A stretch of DNA of 64,000 bases from Gp6-AA40 sp963772955 (GCA_963772955.1 CAVYZF010000017.1:1-64000), one strand, 5' to 3'. Positions 8,995 to 17,867 are shown, counted from the first letter of the stretch. The notes: generated by a model not told the origin, from the letters alone. Numbers and translations are program-made.

Positions 8995-9013
8995 ACGGGG
9001 TCAGACCCCGTCT
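8993..9013. repeat. Left REP-like palindrome
   Basis: An 8-bp perfect stem, AGACGGGG and CCCCGTCT, around the 5-nt loop TCAGA. It begins at the last two bases of the slipin stop codon. It is the inverted partner of the sequence at 9770-9786. Confidence 0.7.
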
Positions 9014-9155
9014 CGAAATGGCACATCTCGTTGGAATTGCCATTCACGCTCGAATGTCGCATCGCGAGAACGTCGATCCTGGCTACGTCGCAGCCTGAAA
9101 ATCTCGGCAAACCCACGAGAACTCTTCTGAGAACAGGAGTTGCGACGATGGTTGC

Positions 9156-9770
9156 GTGGCTCGGCGTCCCCGCATCTACATTCCTGACCTGACCCAGCAC
9201 GTCGTGCAACGCGGCAACAACAAGGGCGTGGTGTTCGTCGAAGACGACGACTACCGATTCTTTCTGAAGCTCCTTCGATACGAGTCCGTCCGCAACAACG
9301 TCGCGATCCATGCCTACGCATTGATGACGAACCACTTCCACCTGATGGCAACACCCGCTGACGACTCAGGACTGTCAACGATGATGCAAAGCATCGGACG
9401 AAGATACGTACCGGTGTACAACGTCAAGCATCACCGCACTGGTGGCTTGTGGGAGGGACGCTTCCGCAGCTTTGTGATCGAGACAGAAAACTATTGGCTC
9501 AAATGCCTGCGTTACATCGAGCTGAATCCGGTTCGTGCGGGGATCGTGTCGAGGTCAGTCGATTACAGATGGTCGAGTGCGCGCGCCCACACCGAGGGCC
9601 GTGACGATGAACTGCTGACTCCTCACGCCCTCTATCTGCAACTCGGAGCGACGGCGACTGAGCGACAGCATGTGTGGCGGGACATCTGCGGCGAAGCCGT
9701 CCCAGACTCTGAGGTGGCCACGATGCGTGACGCAATCCGGCGGGGTCAGGTTGCCGGTGCAGAACCGTGA
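9156..9770 (+). CDS. REP-associated tyrosine transposase
   Basis: A 204-residue Y1-type transposase of the IS200/IS605-related TnpA_REP family, which cuts and joins single-stranded REP hairpins. The metal-binding HuH motif is His60-Phe-His62 (MTNHFHLMA), and the presumed nucleophile is Tyr120 in RYIELNPVRAG. Family N-terminal features (PDLTQHVVQRGNNK) are present. The start is GTG 9156; ATG 9148 is in a different frame. Both catalytic motifs are intact, so it may be functional. Host repair or DNA-processing roles have been proposed for such domesticated elements. Confidence 0.9.
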   Translation: MARRPRIYIPDLTQHVVQRGNNKGVVFVEDDDYRFFLKLLRYESVRNNVAIHAYALMTNHFHLMATPADDSGLSTMMQSIGRRYVPVYNVKHHRTGGLWEGRFRSFVIETENYWLKCLRYIELNPVRAGIVSRSVDYRWSSARAHTEGRDDELLTPHALYLQLGATATERQHVWRDICGEAVPDSEVATMRDAIRRGQVAGAEP

Positions 9771-9786
9771 AGGGTCTGACCCCGTT
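9770..9786. repeat. Right REP-like palindrome (inverted copy)
   Basis: GGGTCTGACCC is a palindrome with one central base, and 14 bp of it match the left copy in reverse complement. It starts within the stop codon of the transposase, leaving no spacer between gene and repeat. Confidence 0.65.
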
Positions 9787-9792
9787 CCCGGA

Positions 9793-11412
9793 TCAGTTGC
9801 TGTCGCCGCCGCCGAGCACCTCGCGAACTTTGTGCGCGAGGTCCGAGGGCGTGAACGGCTTCGAGAGGAAATGCTCGCCCGGCGTGACGCCGTGATGCAC
9901 CACGGCCTCGGCGCTGAAGCCTGACGTGTACAACACGCGAAGATCCGCGCGCTGCGCACGCAGTCGAGCCACGAGCTGATCGCCGTTGATGCCGGGCATG
10001 ACAACGTCGGTGATCACGATGTCGGGCTCGAGGCCCTCCAGGCATCGTGCAAGCGCCTCTTCGCCGCTCCCTGCCGTGACGACGTGATAGCCGCAACCTT
10101 CGAGCACGCGGCTGGCGACGGCACGAACACCGGCTTCGTCGTCGACCAGCAGGACCGACGCCTGACCACGCGGGAGTTGCGCCGCAGCAACCAGCACCGC
10201 CGGGCGAACACGCGTCACACTGGCCTCCGGCAGGTAGATCTTGAACGTCGTGCCGCGGCCCCGTTCGCTGTACACCCAGATGTAGCCGCCGCTCTGCTTG
10301 ACGATCCCGTACACCGTCGAAAGACCGAGGTCGCTGCCACCATTTGCGGCGTTCTTCGTGGTGAAGAACGGTTCGAAGAGACGCAACTGCGTGTCGACGT
10401 CCATCCCGGGACCCGTATCGCTGATCGCCAACAGGACGTACACACCCGGCTGCACGGTGACGCGATCGGCCACGTAGGCTTCCGTCAGCACGATGCGACG
10501 CGTCTCGATCACGACCGTGCCGCCGTGGGGCATCCCATCGCGCGCGTGGATGACCAGATCGAGCACGACGCGACGAATCTGGCTCGGATCGACGTAGACC
10601 GCCGGAAGCCCCTCTTCAGGGACGACCTTCAGCTCGATTCCCTCGCCCAGTGTTTCGGTCAACACCGTTTCGAGATCGGAGAGGACGGCGTTCAGGCTGA
10701 GGCTGACCGGCCGCAGCATCTGGCGTCGCGAAAACGCCAGCAGCTGATTGGTCAGGCCCGCCGCCCGCACCGCCGCGTCGTGAGTGTCTCGAGCATGGAT
10801 CCACTCGGGGCTGCCCTCGGACAGATCGTTCATGAGCAGCTCTGATGACACCAGAACGACGGTGAGCAGGTTGTTGAAGTTGTGCGCGACACCACCGGCG
10901 AGCCGGCCGATCGCCTCCACCTGGTGGGCGTTCTTGTGGACCGCAAGCAGCTCTGACTCGAGATGCGCGACACGCGCTTCGAGCTCCTGATGACGTGATG
11001 TGAACGAGAGATCGGTTGCGCGCCGTTTCAGGAGCGCCGCGACGCGCGCGACACACACGTCGGGATCGATCGACTCGTCCACGCAGTCATCGGCACCCGC
11101 TTCGAACGCACGCAGCACATCGTCTGATCCCTGACCGGATGCGATCAACAGGACTGGAATCTGTCGCAGCTCTGGGTCGCGCCTGATCGCCGCACACAAC
11201 TCGATCGCATCGACGCCCGGAGCGGAAAGCGATGCCACGACCACATCGGCCCGGATCTCGCGCGCGCTCTCGAGTGCCTCGGGGCCGTCGATGAAAACCG
11301 TGTGATAGCGCGACCCGAGCGCAAGCGAATGCCGGGACCGGGCATCACCAACGATGAGAATGGAGGCGGAAGGCGCTGCGGAACTCACAACCGACCAAAG
11401 ATCAGGATACAA
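9793..11412 (-). CDS. Hybrid histidine kinase with degenerate N-terminal receiver
   Basis: The 539-residue soluble sensor has three parts. An N-terminal receiver-like domain (about 15-130) lacks the phosphoacceptor, with VVVASLSAPG where an Asp normally precedes the turn. A central HisKA/HATPase unit follows, with H-box GRLAGGVAHNFNN and GPGMD. The C-terminal receiver is intact (VLLVDDEAGVRAV; ITDVVMPG; KPFTPSDL). It autophosphorylates and passes phosphate to its own C-terminal Asp; the output partner is unknown. The only start reaching the receiver domain is TTG 11412, so the 5' end is uncertain. It is divergent from the next gene with almost no gap. Confidence 0.85.
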   Translation of the reverse strand: MYPDLWSVVSSAAPSASILIVGDARSRHSLALGSRYHTVFIDGPEALESAREIRADVVVASLSAPGVDAIELCAAIRRDPELRQIPVLLIASGQGSDDVLRAFEAGADDCVDESIDPDVCVARVAALLKRRATDLSFTSRHQELEARVAHLESELLAVHKNAHQVEAIGRLAGGVAHNFNNLLTVVLVSSELLMNDLSEGSPEWIHARDTHDAAVRAAGLTNQLLAFSRRQMLRPVSLSLNAVLSDLETVLTETLGEGIELKVVPEEGLPAVYVDPSQIRRVVLDLVIHARDGMPHGGTVVIETRRIVLTEAYVADRVTVQPGVYVLLAISDTGPGMDVDTQLRLFEPFFTTKNAANGGSDLGLSTVYGIVKQSGGYIWVYSERGRGTTFKIYLPEASVTRVRPAVLVAAAQLPRGQASVLLVDDEAGVRAVASRVLEGCGYHVVTAGSGEEALARCLEGLEPDIVITDVVMPGINGDQLVARLRAQRADLRVLYTSGFSAEAVVHHGVTPGEHFLSKPFTPSDLAHKVREVLGGGDSN

Positions 11413-11416
11413 CAGC

Positions 11417-12187
11417 GTGCATCGTCGCTATCTGAGACAAATCAACAACGAACCGAATATTCTTCAGGCTGTGCGCGACTACAACGCATTCGAGCCCGCT
11501 CCGCTGACTTTCATCGTTCTGCCGGTATTTCTTGTGTGTCTTCTGGTGTGGGGAACGGCAGCGGCCTGGAGTCGGTCAGGTGCCCCGATCGATGCCGCCC
11601 GGCGCGCCGCCGCGATGAGCGTCGTCGCAGCGTGCGCGTGGATGACCATCACGTGGGTCGTCGCCGCGTCGGGCGTTTTTCGCGAATGGGAGCGAACTCC
11701 TCCGCCCTTCGCGTTTCTCGTCCTCGGAATCATCACGCTCGGCTTTGCGATCGCCTTCAGCCGCTTCGGTGCACGAATCGCGACCGCGCTACCTCTCTGG
11801 ATACTGGTCCTCGTTCAGGGATTCCGGCTGCCGCTCGAACTGGCTATGCATGGGATGTATACGCGCGGCATCATGCCGGTGCAGATGACTTACACCGGGC
11901 TCAACTTCGACATCGCCACCGGCGCGCTCGCGATCGTGGTCGGGATTCTGGCTGCCGCGGGAAAAGTCGGCCGCAGGATCATCACCGCCTGGAACATCCT
12001 CGGCCTGGCGCTTCTGATGAACGTCGTGACCGTCGCCATTCTGGGAACTCCGCGCTTCCGCTACTTCGGCGACGACCATTTGAACGTGTGGGTCACCTAC
12101 CCACCGTTCGTGTGGCTGCCGGCGGTGATGGTCCTCGCCGCGCTCGCGGGACATCTGCTGATATTTCGCGCGCTTCGCGCGCACTGA
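11417..12187 (+). CDS. Multi-pass membrane protein, unknown function
   Basis: A 256-residue protein with about seven hydrophobic segments; short loops include QGFRLPLELAMHGMYTRG and RYFGDDHLNVWVTYPP. I do not recognise the family. Start candidates are GTG 11417 and an in-frame ATG at 11354. The latter overlaps the divergent kinase gene by about 60 bp, so GTG 11417 or a later start is more likely. The very tight divergent spacing implies promoters inside one or both 5' ends. Confidence 0.65.
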   Translation: MHRRYLRQINNEPNILQAVRDYNAFEPAPLTFIVLPVFLVCLLVWGTAAAWSRSGAPIDAARRAAAMSVVAACAWMTITWVVAASGVFREWERTPPPFAFLVLGIITLGFAIAFSRFGARIATALPLWILVLVQGFRLPLELAMHGMYTRGIMPVQMTYTGLNFDIATGALAIVVGILAAAGKVGRRIITAWNILGLALLMNVVTVAILGTPRFRYFGDDHLNVWVTYPPFVWLPAVMVLAALAGHLLIFRALRAH

Positions 12188-12268
12188 TATCGCAGGTATA
12201 ATCTGCTGCTCTTCCCAAAGCGAAACAGAGCCACAGATCACAGCCACGAAGCAGGAGTCGCGAGCCGT

Positions 12269-13642
12269 ATGAGTCACCAGAGTCTGGAGGACGTGCTACA
12301 GAGCGCCGGCAGCCCGGTTCAGCTGCTGCGCAATTCGCAGATCGGTCCTTACGCGTTTCCCGTCGTTCCCTCGGAGTTCACCAATTGGAGAGACGAGCAA
12401 CGCTCGTGGCGCGAGACCTGCGCACTCTTCGATCAGTCGCATCACATGACGGACCTCTACATCGATGGTCCGGATGGCGTGAAGCTCCTTTCCGACCTGG
12501 GCGTGAACAGTTTCAAGACCTTCAAGCTCAATCAGGCGAAACAGTTCGTCGCCTGCACGCACGACGGCCACGTCATCGGTGACGCCATCCTCTTCTTCCT
12601 CAGCGAGAACCGCCTGAGCCTCGTTGGCCGTCCGTCCGCGCTCAACTGGGTCGAGTACCACGCGGCATCCGGCAGCTACAAAGTGACGACGGAGCGTGAC
12701 GAGCGATCGTTCGTCAATCGCGGCTCGCGCAGGATGTTCCGGTTTCAGGTGCAAGGGCCGCACGCGGGGAAAGTGATCGAGAAAGTGACCGGCCAGGTCG
12801 CCCCCGATATCCGGTTCTTCAACATCGGCGCGATGACGATTGCAGGAACTGAAGTGCGCGCGCTCCGCCATGGAATGGTGGGACAACCCGGTTGGGAGCT
12901 GTTCGGACCGTGGGCGCAGGCCGAACCGGTGCGCGCCGCGCTGATCGAGGCCGGACGCGAGTACGGAATGCGGCAGGTGGGTGCGCGCACGTATCCGACG
13001 AGTTGCCTCGAGTCGGGTTGGATTCCTTCGCCGCTGCCCGCGATCTACACCGGCGAGAAGCTCAAGCCGTACCGTCAGTGGCTGACATCGAAGAGCTACG
13101 AAGCCATGGCGTCACTCGGAGGCAGCTTCATCTCCGAAGACATCAAGGACTACTACCTGACCCCGTACGACCTCGGCTACGGACCGTTCGTGAAGTTCGA
13201 TCACGACTTCATCGGCCGCGAGGCACTCGAGAAGATCGCCGGCAATCCACTGCGTCAGAAGGTCACGCTGGTGTGGAATGGCGACGATGTCGCGCGTGTG
13301 TTCAGGTCGCTCTTCAACGAGGGAGACGTCGGCAAGTACATCGACCTGCCGCTTGCGAACTACGCGACGCTGCCCTACGACCGTGTGACGCGCAACGGCA
13401 AGACCGTCGGTCTGTCGACGTATACCGGCTACATGTACAACGAGCGGGCGATTCTCTCGCTCGCGATGGTCGAGAACGCGCACGCGACACCTGGCACTGA
13501 GGTCACGCTCGTCTGGGGTGAGCCTGGCCGAGGGTCCACGAAGCCGACCGTCGAGCGTCACACTCAGGCGGAGATTCGCGCGACGGTTGCGCCAGTGCCG
13601 ATCTCGGAAGTGGCTCGCGTCGCGTATCGGCCCAAGCAGTAG
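12269..13642 (+). CDS. GcvT/LigM-like tetrahydrofolate-dependent aminomethyl/O-demethylase family protein
   Basis: The 457-residue product has the glycine-cleavage T-protein fold: an N-terminal folate-binding region (ALFDQSHHMTDLYIDGPDG), a central RFQVQGPHAGKVIEKVTG and the C-terminal barrel (GLSTYTGYMYNERAILSLAMV). Length and features such as CLESGWIPSPLPAIYTGEKLK resemble the LigM/DesA group, which moves methyl groups from vanillate or syringate to tetrahydrofolate, rather than GcvT of about 365 residues. No gcvH or gcvP is nearby, supporting a demethylase-type role, but the substrate is not shown. A terminator-like hairpin follows. Confidence 0.8.
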   Translation: MSHQSLEDVLQSAGSPVQLLRNSQIGPYAFPVVPSEFTNWRDEQRSWRETCALFDQSHHMTDLYIDGPDGVKLLSDLGVNSFKTFKLNQAKQFVACTHDGHVIGDAILFFLSENRLSLVGRPSALNWVEYHAASGSYKVTTERDERSFVNRGSRRMFRFQVQGPHAGKVIEKVTGQVAPDIRFFNIGAMTIAGTEVRALRHGMVGQPGWELFGPWAQAEPVRAALIEAGREYGMRQVGARTYPTSCLESGWIPSPLPAIYTGEKLKPYRQWLTSKSYEAMASLGGSFISEDIKDYYLTPYDLGYGPFVKFDHDFIGREALEKIAGNPLRQKVTLVWNGDDVARVFRSLFNEGDVGKYIDLPLANYATLPYDRVTRNGKTVGLSTYTGYMYNERAILSLAMVENAHATPGTEVTLVWGEPGRGSTKPTVERHTQAEIRATVAPVPISEVARVAYRPKQ

Positions 13643-13686
13643 TCGGTATGCAGTAGGCGGTAGGCGCCAGGCAGACGCGTCGGAGA

Positions 13687-13735
13687 GGCGAGCCTTCCTT
13701 GGCCTGAGCGAAGTCGAAGGCAGGCCCGCCTTTTT
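13687..13735 (+). terminator. Probable intrinsic terminator after the LigM-like gene
   Basis: GGCG plus GCCTTC (13687-13697) pairs with GAAGGC plus CGCC (13716-13730), with a small internal bulge. Five T residues (13731-13735) follow directly. The loop contains the dispersed word TGAGCGAAGTCGAAG. It lies between the convergent LigM-like and aminopeptidase genes. Confidence 0.5.
13705..13719. repeat. Dispersed 15-mer TGAGCGAAGTCGAAG, copy 1
   Basis: The same 15 bases recur at 16063-16077 inside the aminopeptidase gene, where they encode part of FDFAQPRE. Here the word forms the loop and 3' arm base of a terminator-like hairpin. Confidence 0.5.
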
Positions 13736-13739
13736 GTCT

Positions 13740-16307
13740 TTAACGATCGGATCGGCGAAGCAGATCGTCGGCCGCAGTGAGGATCGTCCAGCGAAGGCGC
13801 TGCGGGTAGTCGAGCTCCTCTGCCAGGAAGTCGCGAACCGTGCTCGCGACTTCGAGCGAGGAGTGACCGTTCAGCGTCGACTCCATCCAACGGGTGGGAA
13901 AGAAGATGTCACCCGTCCGCTGAATCTCTCGCAACAGCTCCAGCGCAGGCAGCACGAATCGCCCGGCGTGCCCTTCACGCAGCGGGTGATTGAGATACTG
14001 CAGCGACTCGAGCACCCACGGCTCGCGCCGCCGATTCTCGACGAACGAGAGCCGCGCGAACGCCCGCTCGCGAACACCAGGGTCGGCCGACAGCGCCGGC
14101 ATCACGAACTCGAATCGCGCCTTCCTGTCAGGATTCTGCGTGCGCACGGCCTGCATGCGCAGGATCTCCTCCCACTTCGGCACCTCGCGCACTGCCAATT
14201 CCAGAGCCATCGCGATCTCGTCCGGCTCGGCAAGCTTCAGGCCCGGCACGGCCTCATCACGACGCCACACGCGCTCGAGCCACGCGAGACCATCCGGTGA
14301 GAGCACCGTATCGCGATAGGCGTTGAACCACGCGGCCTTCTCGCTCTGCGAGCGGCCGCGCTCGATGCCCGCACGGAGCGCCTCCTCGAACGCTGGTCCC
14401 TGCTCGCCACGCTGAGTCGGCGTCAGGTATCGCCAGAACAGTCGCGTGGCGTAGGCGAGCACGCGTTGCGCGTTCTGCTCGTCCTGCTCCTTCGGCAACG
14501 CGCGCATCGCCGCCGCGAGAAACTGCGACGCCTCGATACGTCGCTCGATGAGGTTGTCCCACATCGTCACCCACGCGGTTCCACGGGTCAGCGCGTCGGG
14601 AACATCCTCGATGTGCGCGAGCAGATAGTCGCGACTTCCCTCGTCGAGGAGGAACAGGCCGTAACCAACACCATCGCCGCTCGGGAGCAGATAGAGCGGC
14701 TGGCTCAGGCCCTTCGCTCCACGCACAGAAGTCCGTTCGCCGCTCACATCGACAGAGACCCGACGCACGAGATCCGAGAACCCGAGCGCGAGGTGAAGCT
14801 GTTCGGGCCAGACCAGCCCGCGATTGAGCGGGTCCGCCAGCATCACATCGACGCCATCCAGCTGGCCACGCGAATTCACTCGCATCTGCGTGGTGAACGT
14901 CGGCCGGCCTCGCTCCTCGACCCACGCGCGACTCCACTTGACGAGATCGCGTCTCGTTCGCCCGTCGAGGATGCGGACCAGATCGCTCCACGTCGCGTTG
15001 CCGTACGCGTATCGCTTGAGATACTCGCGCAGGCCGTCGCGAAACGCGCTCTCGCCCATCATGAGCTCGAGCTGACGCATCACGACCGGCGCTTTCTGAT
15101 AGATGATCGCGCCGTACAACTGACCCGCATCGTCGAGATTCGCGAGCGGCTGTCGGATCGGATTCGTTCCTGACGTGCGATCGACCTGATACGCCGCGGG
15201 GTGATGCGCGTACAGGAATCGCAGCTCGTGATTGAGTTCGGGGAATGACGGGTTCACGATCTTCGCAGCCATGAAGTTCGCAAACACTTCCTTCATCCAC
15301 ACATCGTCGAACCATCGCATCGTGACGAGGTCGCCGAACCACATGTGCGATGTCTCGTGCGCGATGACGCTGGCTCGTTCGAGCAACTGGTTCTGGGTGG
15401 CTGACTCGTCGAGCATGAGACCCGACGCGTTGTAGAGAATCGCGCCGGCGTGTTCCATGCCCCCAAATTGGAACGAGGGAATGAGGACGAAGTCGAACTT
15501 TCCCCACGGATACGGAATCGACGTGTACGACTCGAGCCAGCTGAGTGCCCTGGCGTGGAGATCGAACAGCGCATCCTTGTTGCGCGCGACTTTGGCCGCA
15601 TCGGTTTCGCGGTGGAACATGCGAAAGACGCGGCCGTTGCGAGTCGCCGTCTCCACAGAGAACTTTCCGGCGGCAAACGCGAAGAGATAGGTCGGGAGCG
15701 GCTGCGTTTCTTCAAACTCGATCGGCGCCGCGGAGCCACTGGGTTGGGCGCCGTCTACCGCTTTACTGGCTCCGTTGGCGACCGCCTGCCATCCTTCCGG
15801 GACGGAGAGCTTCAACCGGTAGCGCGCTTTCAGATCCGGCTGATCGAAACAGGGGAACGTCAGCCGCGCGCGCGCGGGAACGAACAGCGTGTAGAGAAAC
15901 TCGTCGTTGCGATTGAGGGCGGCATCGCCGGCGACGAACTCGATCTCGATACGATTCACGCCTGCGCGCGTGGAACTCGCCGGAATGACGATATGCCCGT
16001 TGACGAAATCGGCGCGTGCGTCCGAACCGTCGATCGCGACGCGGCGAACACTTTCGCGCGGTTGAGCGAAGTCGAAGACGAGACGCGCGGGCGTCCGAAG
16101 AGCCAGGCTGACGACCGCGCGTCCCTGGACAGGCTCGTTTCTGGCACCGGGGATCGAGAACGTCAGGTCGTAGTGCAGATCTCGAATCGCCAACGCACGC
16201 TCCCGGGCCAGCGCCTGCGAGACGCCGGAGTCGATCGGACGAGTGCTAGCGCCTGGCTGCGGCTGCATCGCCGACAGGAGGGTCATCGCAAGGAACAGAC
16301 CGAGCAT
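13740..16307 (-). CDS. M1-family zinc aminopeptidase (secreted or periplasmic)
   Basis: The 855-residue metallopeptidase starts with a signal peptide. The exopeptidase motif is GGMEH (282-286; usually GAMEN) and the zinc site is His317-Glu318-x2-His321-x18-Glu340, exactly the M1 spacing. The M1 N-terminal beta-domain and a long helical ERAP1-like C-terminal domain are present. It removes N-terminal residues from peptides. It lies 8 bp downstream of the HupE-like gene on the same strand, suggesting co-transcription. Residues 78-85 are encoded by a copy of the dispersed repeat found at 13705. Confidence 0.92.
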   Translation of the reverse strand: MLGLFLAMTLLSAMQPQPGASTRPIDSGVSQALARERALAIRDLHYDLTFSIPGARNEPVQGRAVVSLALRTPARLVFDFAQPRESVRRVAIDGSDARADFVNGHIVIPASSTRAGVNRIEIEFVAGDAALNRNDEFLYTLFVPARARLTFPCFDQPDLKARYRLKLSVPEGWQAVANGASKAVDGAQPSGSAAPIEFEETQPLPTYLFAFAAGKFSVETATRNGRVFRMFHRETDAAKVARNKDALFDLHARALSWLESYTSIPYPWGKFDFVLIPSFQFGGMEHAGAILYNASGLMLDESATQNQLLERASVIAHETSHMWFGDLVTMRWFDDVWMKEVFANFMAAKIVNPSFPELNHELRFLYAHHPAAYQVDRTSGTNPIRQPLANLDDAGQLYGAIIYQKAPVVMRQLELMMGESAFRDGLREYLKRYAYGNATWSDLVRILDGRTRRDLVKWSRAWVEERGRPTFTTQMRVNSRGQLDGVDVMLADPLNRGLVWPEQLHLALGFSDLVRRVSVDVSGERTSVRGAKGLSQPLYLLPSGDGVGYGLFLLDEGSRDYLLAHIEDVPDALTRGTAWVTMWDNLIERRIEASQFLAAAMRALPKEQDEQNAQRVLAYATRLFWRYLTPTQRGEQGPAFEEALRAGIERGRSQSEKAAWFNAYRDTVLSPDGLAWLERVWRRDEAVPGLKLAEPDEIAMALELAVREVPKWEEILRMQAVRTQNPDRKARFEFVMPALSADPGVRERAFARLSFVENRRREPWVLESLQYLNHPLREGHAGRFVLPALELLREIQRTGDIFFPTRWMESTLNGHSSLEVASTVRDFLAEELDYPQRLRWTILTAADDLLRRSDR
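16063..16077. repeat. Dispersed 15-mer TGAGCGAAGTCGAAG, copy 2 (coding)
   Basis: Identical to 13705-13719 and in the same orientation on the plus strand. It lies inside the aminopeptidase coding region without disturbing the frame. Confidence 0.5.
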
Positions 16308-16315
16308 GCACGGCC

Positions 16316-17383
16316 TCAGGCACCAACGGGGAAGAAGACGCGCTGGACGAACCAGTACGTGCCCGCGGCAATCACCACGATGGAGCCTGCAAATGCGACG
16401 CGGGATCCGAGGAGCTGATTGTGGCGGCGGATCGCAGCGAGCAGGCTCGAGACGAGCAGTACCACCATGAGCTGACCGATCTCGACGCCGAAGTTGAACG
16501 AGAAGAGCGACCAGCCGAGCGCCTCACGCGGGAGGCCGAACTCGCGCAGCACGTTCGCGAACCCGAAGCCGTGCACGAGTCCAAAGACCAGCGCCACCCA
16601 CGCTCGCAGATCGCGGCCATCCCCCCGCACGAGGTTGTCCGCGCCCACGAAGACGATGCTGAGCGCAATCGCCGGTTCGATGATGCTGGGCGGAGGCGTC
16701 ACGAGATCGAGAGCTGCCAGCGACAGCGTGATGCTGTGCCCGATCGTAAATGCGGTGACGATGCGCACGAGCGCGCCCCACGAGCCACCGAGCAGAAGCA
16801 GGCCGATGAGGAAGAGGATGTGATCCGGACCGATCAGGATGTGATGCGTGCCCGAGGGGATGAACGTCTTCATCACCTCGACCGCTCCCTGCGTCGTCCC
16901 GCGATAGTAGACGTGTGCGTTCGTCTCGGCGTTGAAGATGACCTGCTGCCGCAGCTGGCCCTCGTCGTAGACGTTGATGAACGTCTGATGGAGCTGATCG
17001 TAGGGGAACAGATTCGTATCGATCGTGAGCGCGCCGAAGTTCGCATCCTTGATGCGATAGCGGAGGCGCAACGCCTGCTCCTCTCTCATGACCTCGATGC
17101 CCTGCCACTCGAACGACAAACGTCGATCGCCCTGCAGGAAGAGTCGCGACGCAAGGATCTCTTCGATCCGTTGTTGCTGTGCCTCGGCAAACCCGGGTTC
17201 CATTACTTTCTCGGGCGGGACACCGAGTTCGTGCGCGACATCGATCACGTGCACGACCAGCGTGCCCTCGATGGCGGAGTCCTTGAAGACGATGTCGAGA
17301 TAGCTGAACGGCGCGGGATGGGCCCAGACGGCGCTAACGCCGGTGAACGCGATGGCCAGCCCGATCAGAATCGTGCGGAACAC
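16316..17383 (-). CDS. HupE/UreJ-family membrane protein
   Basis: The 355-residue product has a signal peptide (ending AVWA, then HPAPFSYLDI), a periplasmic domain of about 170 residues, and a C-terminal membrane domain. That domain has the HupE/UreJ_2 motifs GPDHILFLIGLLLLG, FTIGHSITLSLA, GLVHGFGFANVL and FNFGVEIGQL. The His/Asp-bearing helices suggest metal (nickel, cobalt or copper) handling, but the substrate is unknown. No hydrogenase or urease gene is nearby. It is followed after 8 bp by the aminopeptidase gene and preceded by a nonamer repeat array. Confidence 0.88.
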   Translation of the reverse strand: MFRTILIGLAIAFTGVSAVWAHPAPFSYLDIVFKDSAIEGTLVVHVIDVAHELGVPPEKVMEPGFAEAQQQRIEEILASRLFLQGDRRLSFEWQGIEVMREEQALRLRYRIKDANFGALTIDTNLFPYDQLHQTFINVYDEGQLRQQVIFNAETNAHVYYRGTTQGAVEVMKTFIPSGTHHILIGPDHILFLIGLLLLGGSWGALVRIVTAFTIGHSITLSLAALDLVTPPPSIIEPAIALSIVFVGADNLVRGDGRDLRAWVALVFGLVHGFGFANVLREFGLPREALGWSLFSFNFGVEIGQLMVVLLVSSLLAAIRRHNQLLGSRVAFAGSIVVIAAGTYWFVQRVFFPVGA

Positions 17384-17397
17384 GGCAGCATTCTACT

Positions 17398-17460
17398 GGG
17401 TTCAGGGGGTTCAGTAGGTTCAGGGGGTTCAGGGGGTTCAGGGGGTTCTGATGGTTCTGC
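17398..17460 (+). repeat. Seven-copy 9-bp GGTTCA tandem array (left of the S23 gene)
   Basis: Seven consecutive nonamers start at 17398: four GGGTTCAGG and the variants GGGTTCAGT, AGGTTCAGG and GGGTTCTGA, ending in TGGTTCTGC. The array lies between the HupE gene start and the four-helix-bundle gene stop. The mirror-image array lies on the other side of that gene at 17925-18016. Confidence 0.85.
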
Positions 17461-17465
17461 AAGGC

Positions 17466-17867
17466 TCAGCGGCGTCGGGGTCGCCGTTCTTCGTTCGGAG
17501 CTTTCGCTGTCCGCAGGTACGCAATCAGTCTCGTCGCCGCTTTCGAGGCACGTTTGGCAAGGCGAATCATCGGACCGATATCGGCGTCAGTAACGTACTC
17601 GCGATCGATGGCGTCCCGCAGCGCCTCGGACGTTTCTTTCAGCTCCCCGTTGGCAGCACGCAGATAGCGACTGAAATCGCCGGGGAGATAGCGGCCGAAT
17701 CCTTCTGCGATTAGCCGCGGCGTGGCAGCAGCCGAGCGACGTAGTTGATCGCTGAGGTCGGCATCGCGCGCGAGCGATGGGCGCTTCAGCAGTTCGTAGA
17801 CAAGTAGCTTCAGTTCATTGGCGCGCTGCCAAACGATCAAGTCTTCGTGCGATCGGGCAGTAGGCAT
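17466..17867 (-). CDS. Four-helix bundle protein (S23 / 23S rRNA intervening-sequence family)
   Basis: The 133-residue helical product has the S23-family pattern: SHEDLIVWQRANELKL near the start, then DQLRRSAAATPRLIAEGFGR and AANGELKETSEALRDA. The family is encoded in some 23S rRNA intervening sequences and resembles the Avd accessory protein of diversity-generating retroelements; its biochemical role is unclear. ATG 17867 is preferred over an upstream start at 17909 because the family starts a few residues before the SHEDL motif. The gene sits between two GGTTCA arrays in opposite orientation. No rRNA or reverse transcriptase is in the window. Confidence 0.85.
   Translation of the reverse strand: MPTARSHEDLIVWQRANELKLLVYELLKRPSLARDADLSDQLRRSAAATPRLIAEGFGRYLPGDFSRYLRAANGELKETSEALRDAIDREYVTDADIGPMIRLAKRASKAATRLIAYLRTAKAPNEERRPRRR

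Larger units (their letters stand above)
8993..9786 (+). mobile_element. REP-associated tyrosine transposase (RAYT) element
   Basis: The transposase gene is bracketed by oppositely oriented palindromic sequences. On the left is AGACGGGGTCAGACCCCGTCT (8993-9013 less its last base). On the right is AAGGGTCTGACCCCGTT (9770-9786). ACGGGGTCAGACCC at 8995-9008 is the exact reverse complement of GGGTCTGACCCCGT at 9772-9785. A second stem (AATGGCA 9017-9023 with TGCCATT 9038-9044) lies inside the left end. This matches the architecture of RAYT genes with flanking REP sequences. Confidence 0.75.

Noticed and set aside
12188..12268. TATAAT at 12197-12202 as promoter of the LigM-like gene
   Set aside because: A -10-like word is present but no -35 match at a suitable distance; too weak to annotate.
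14257..15507. 416-codon minus-strand frame within the aminopeptidase gene
   Set aside because: A shadow of the M1 gene with low-complexity Arg-rich sequence.
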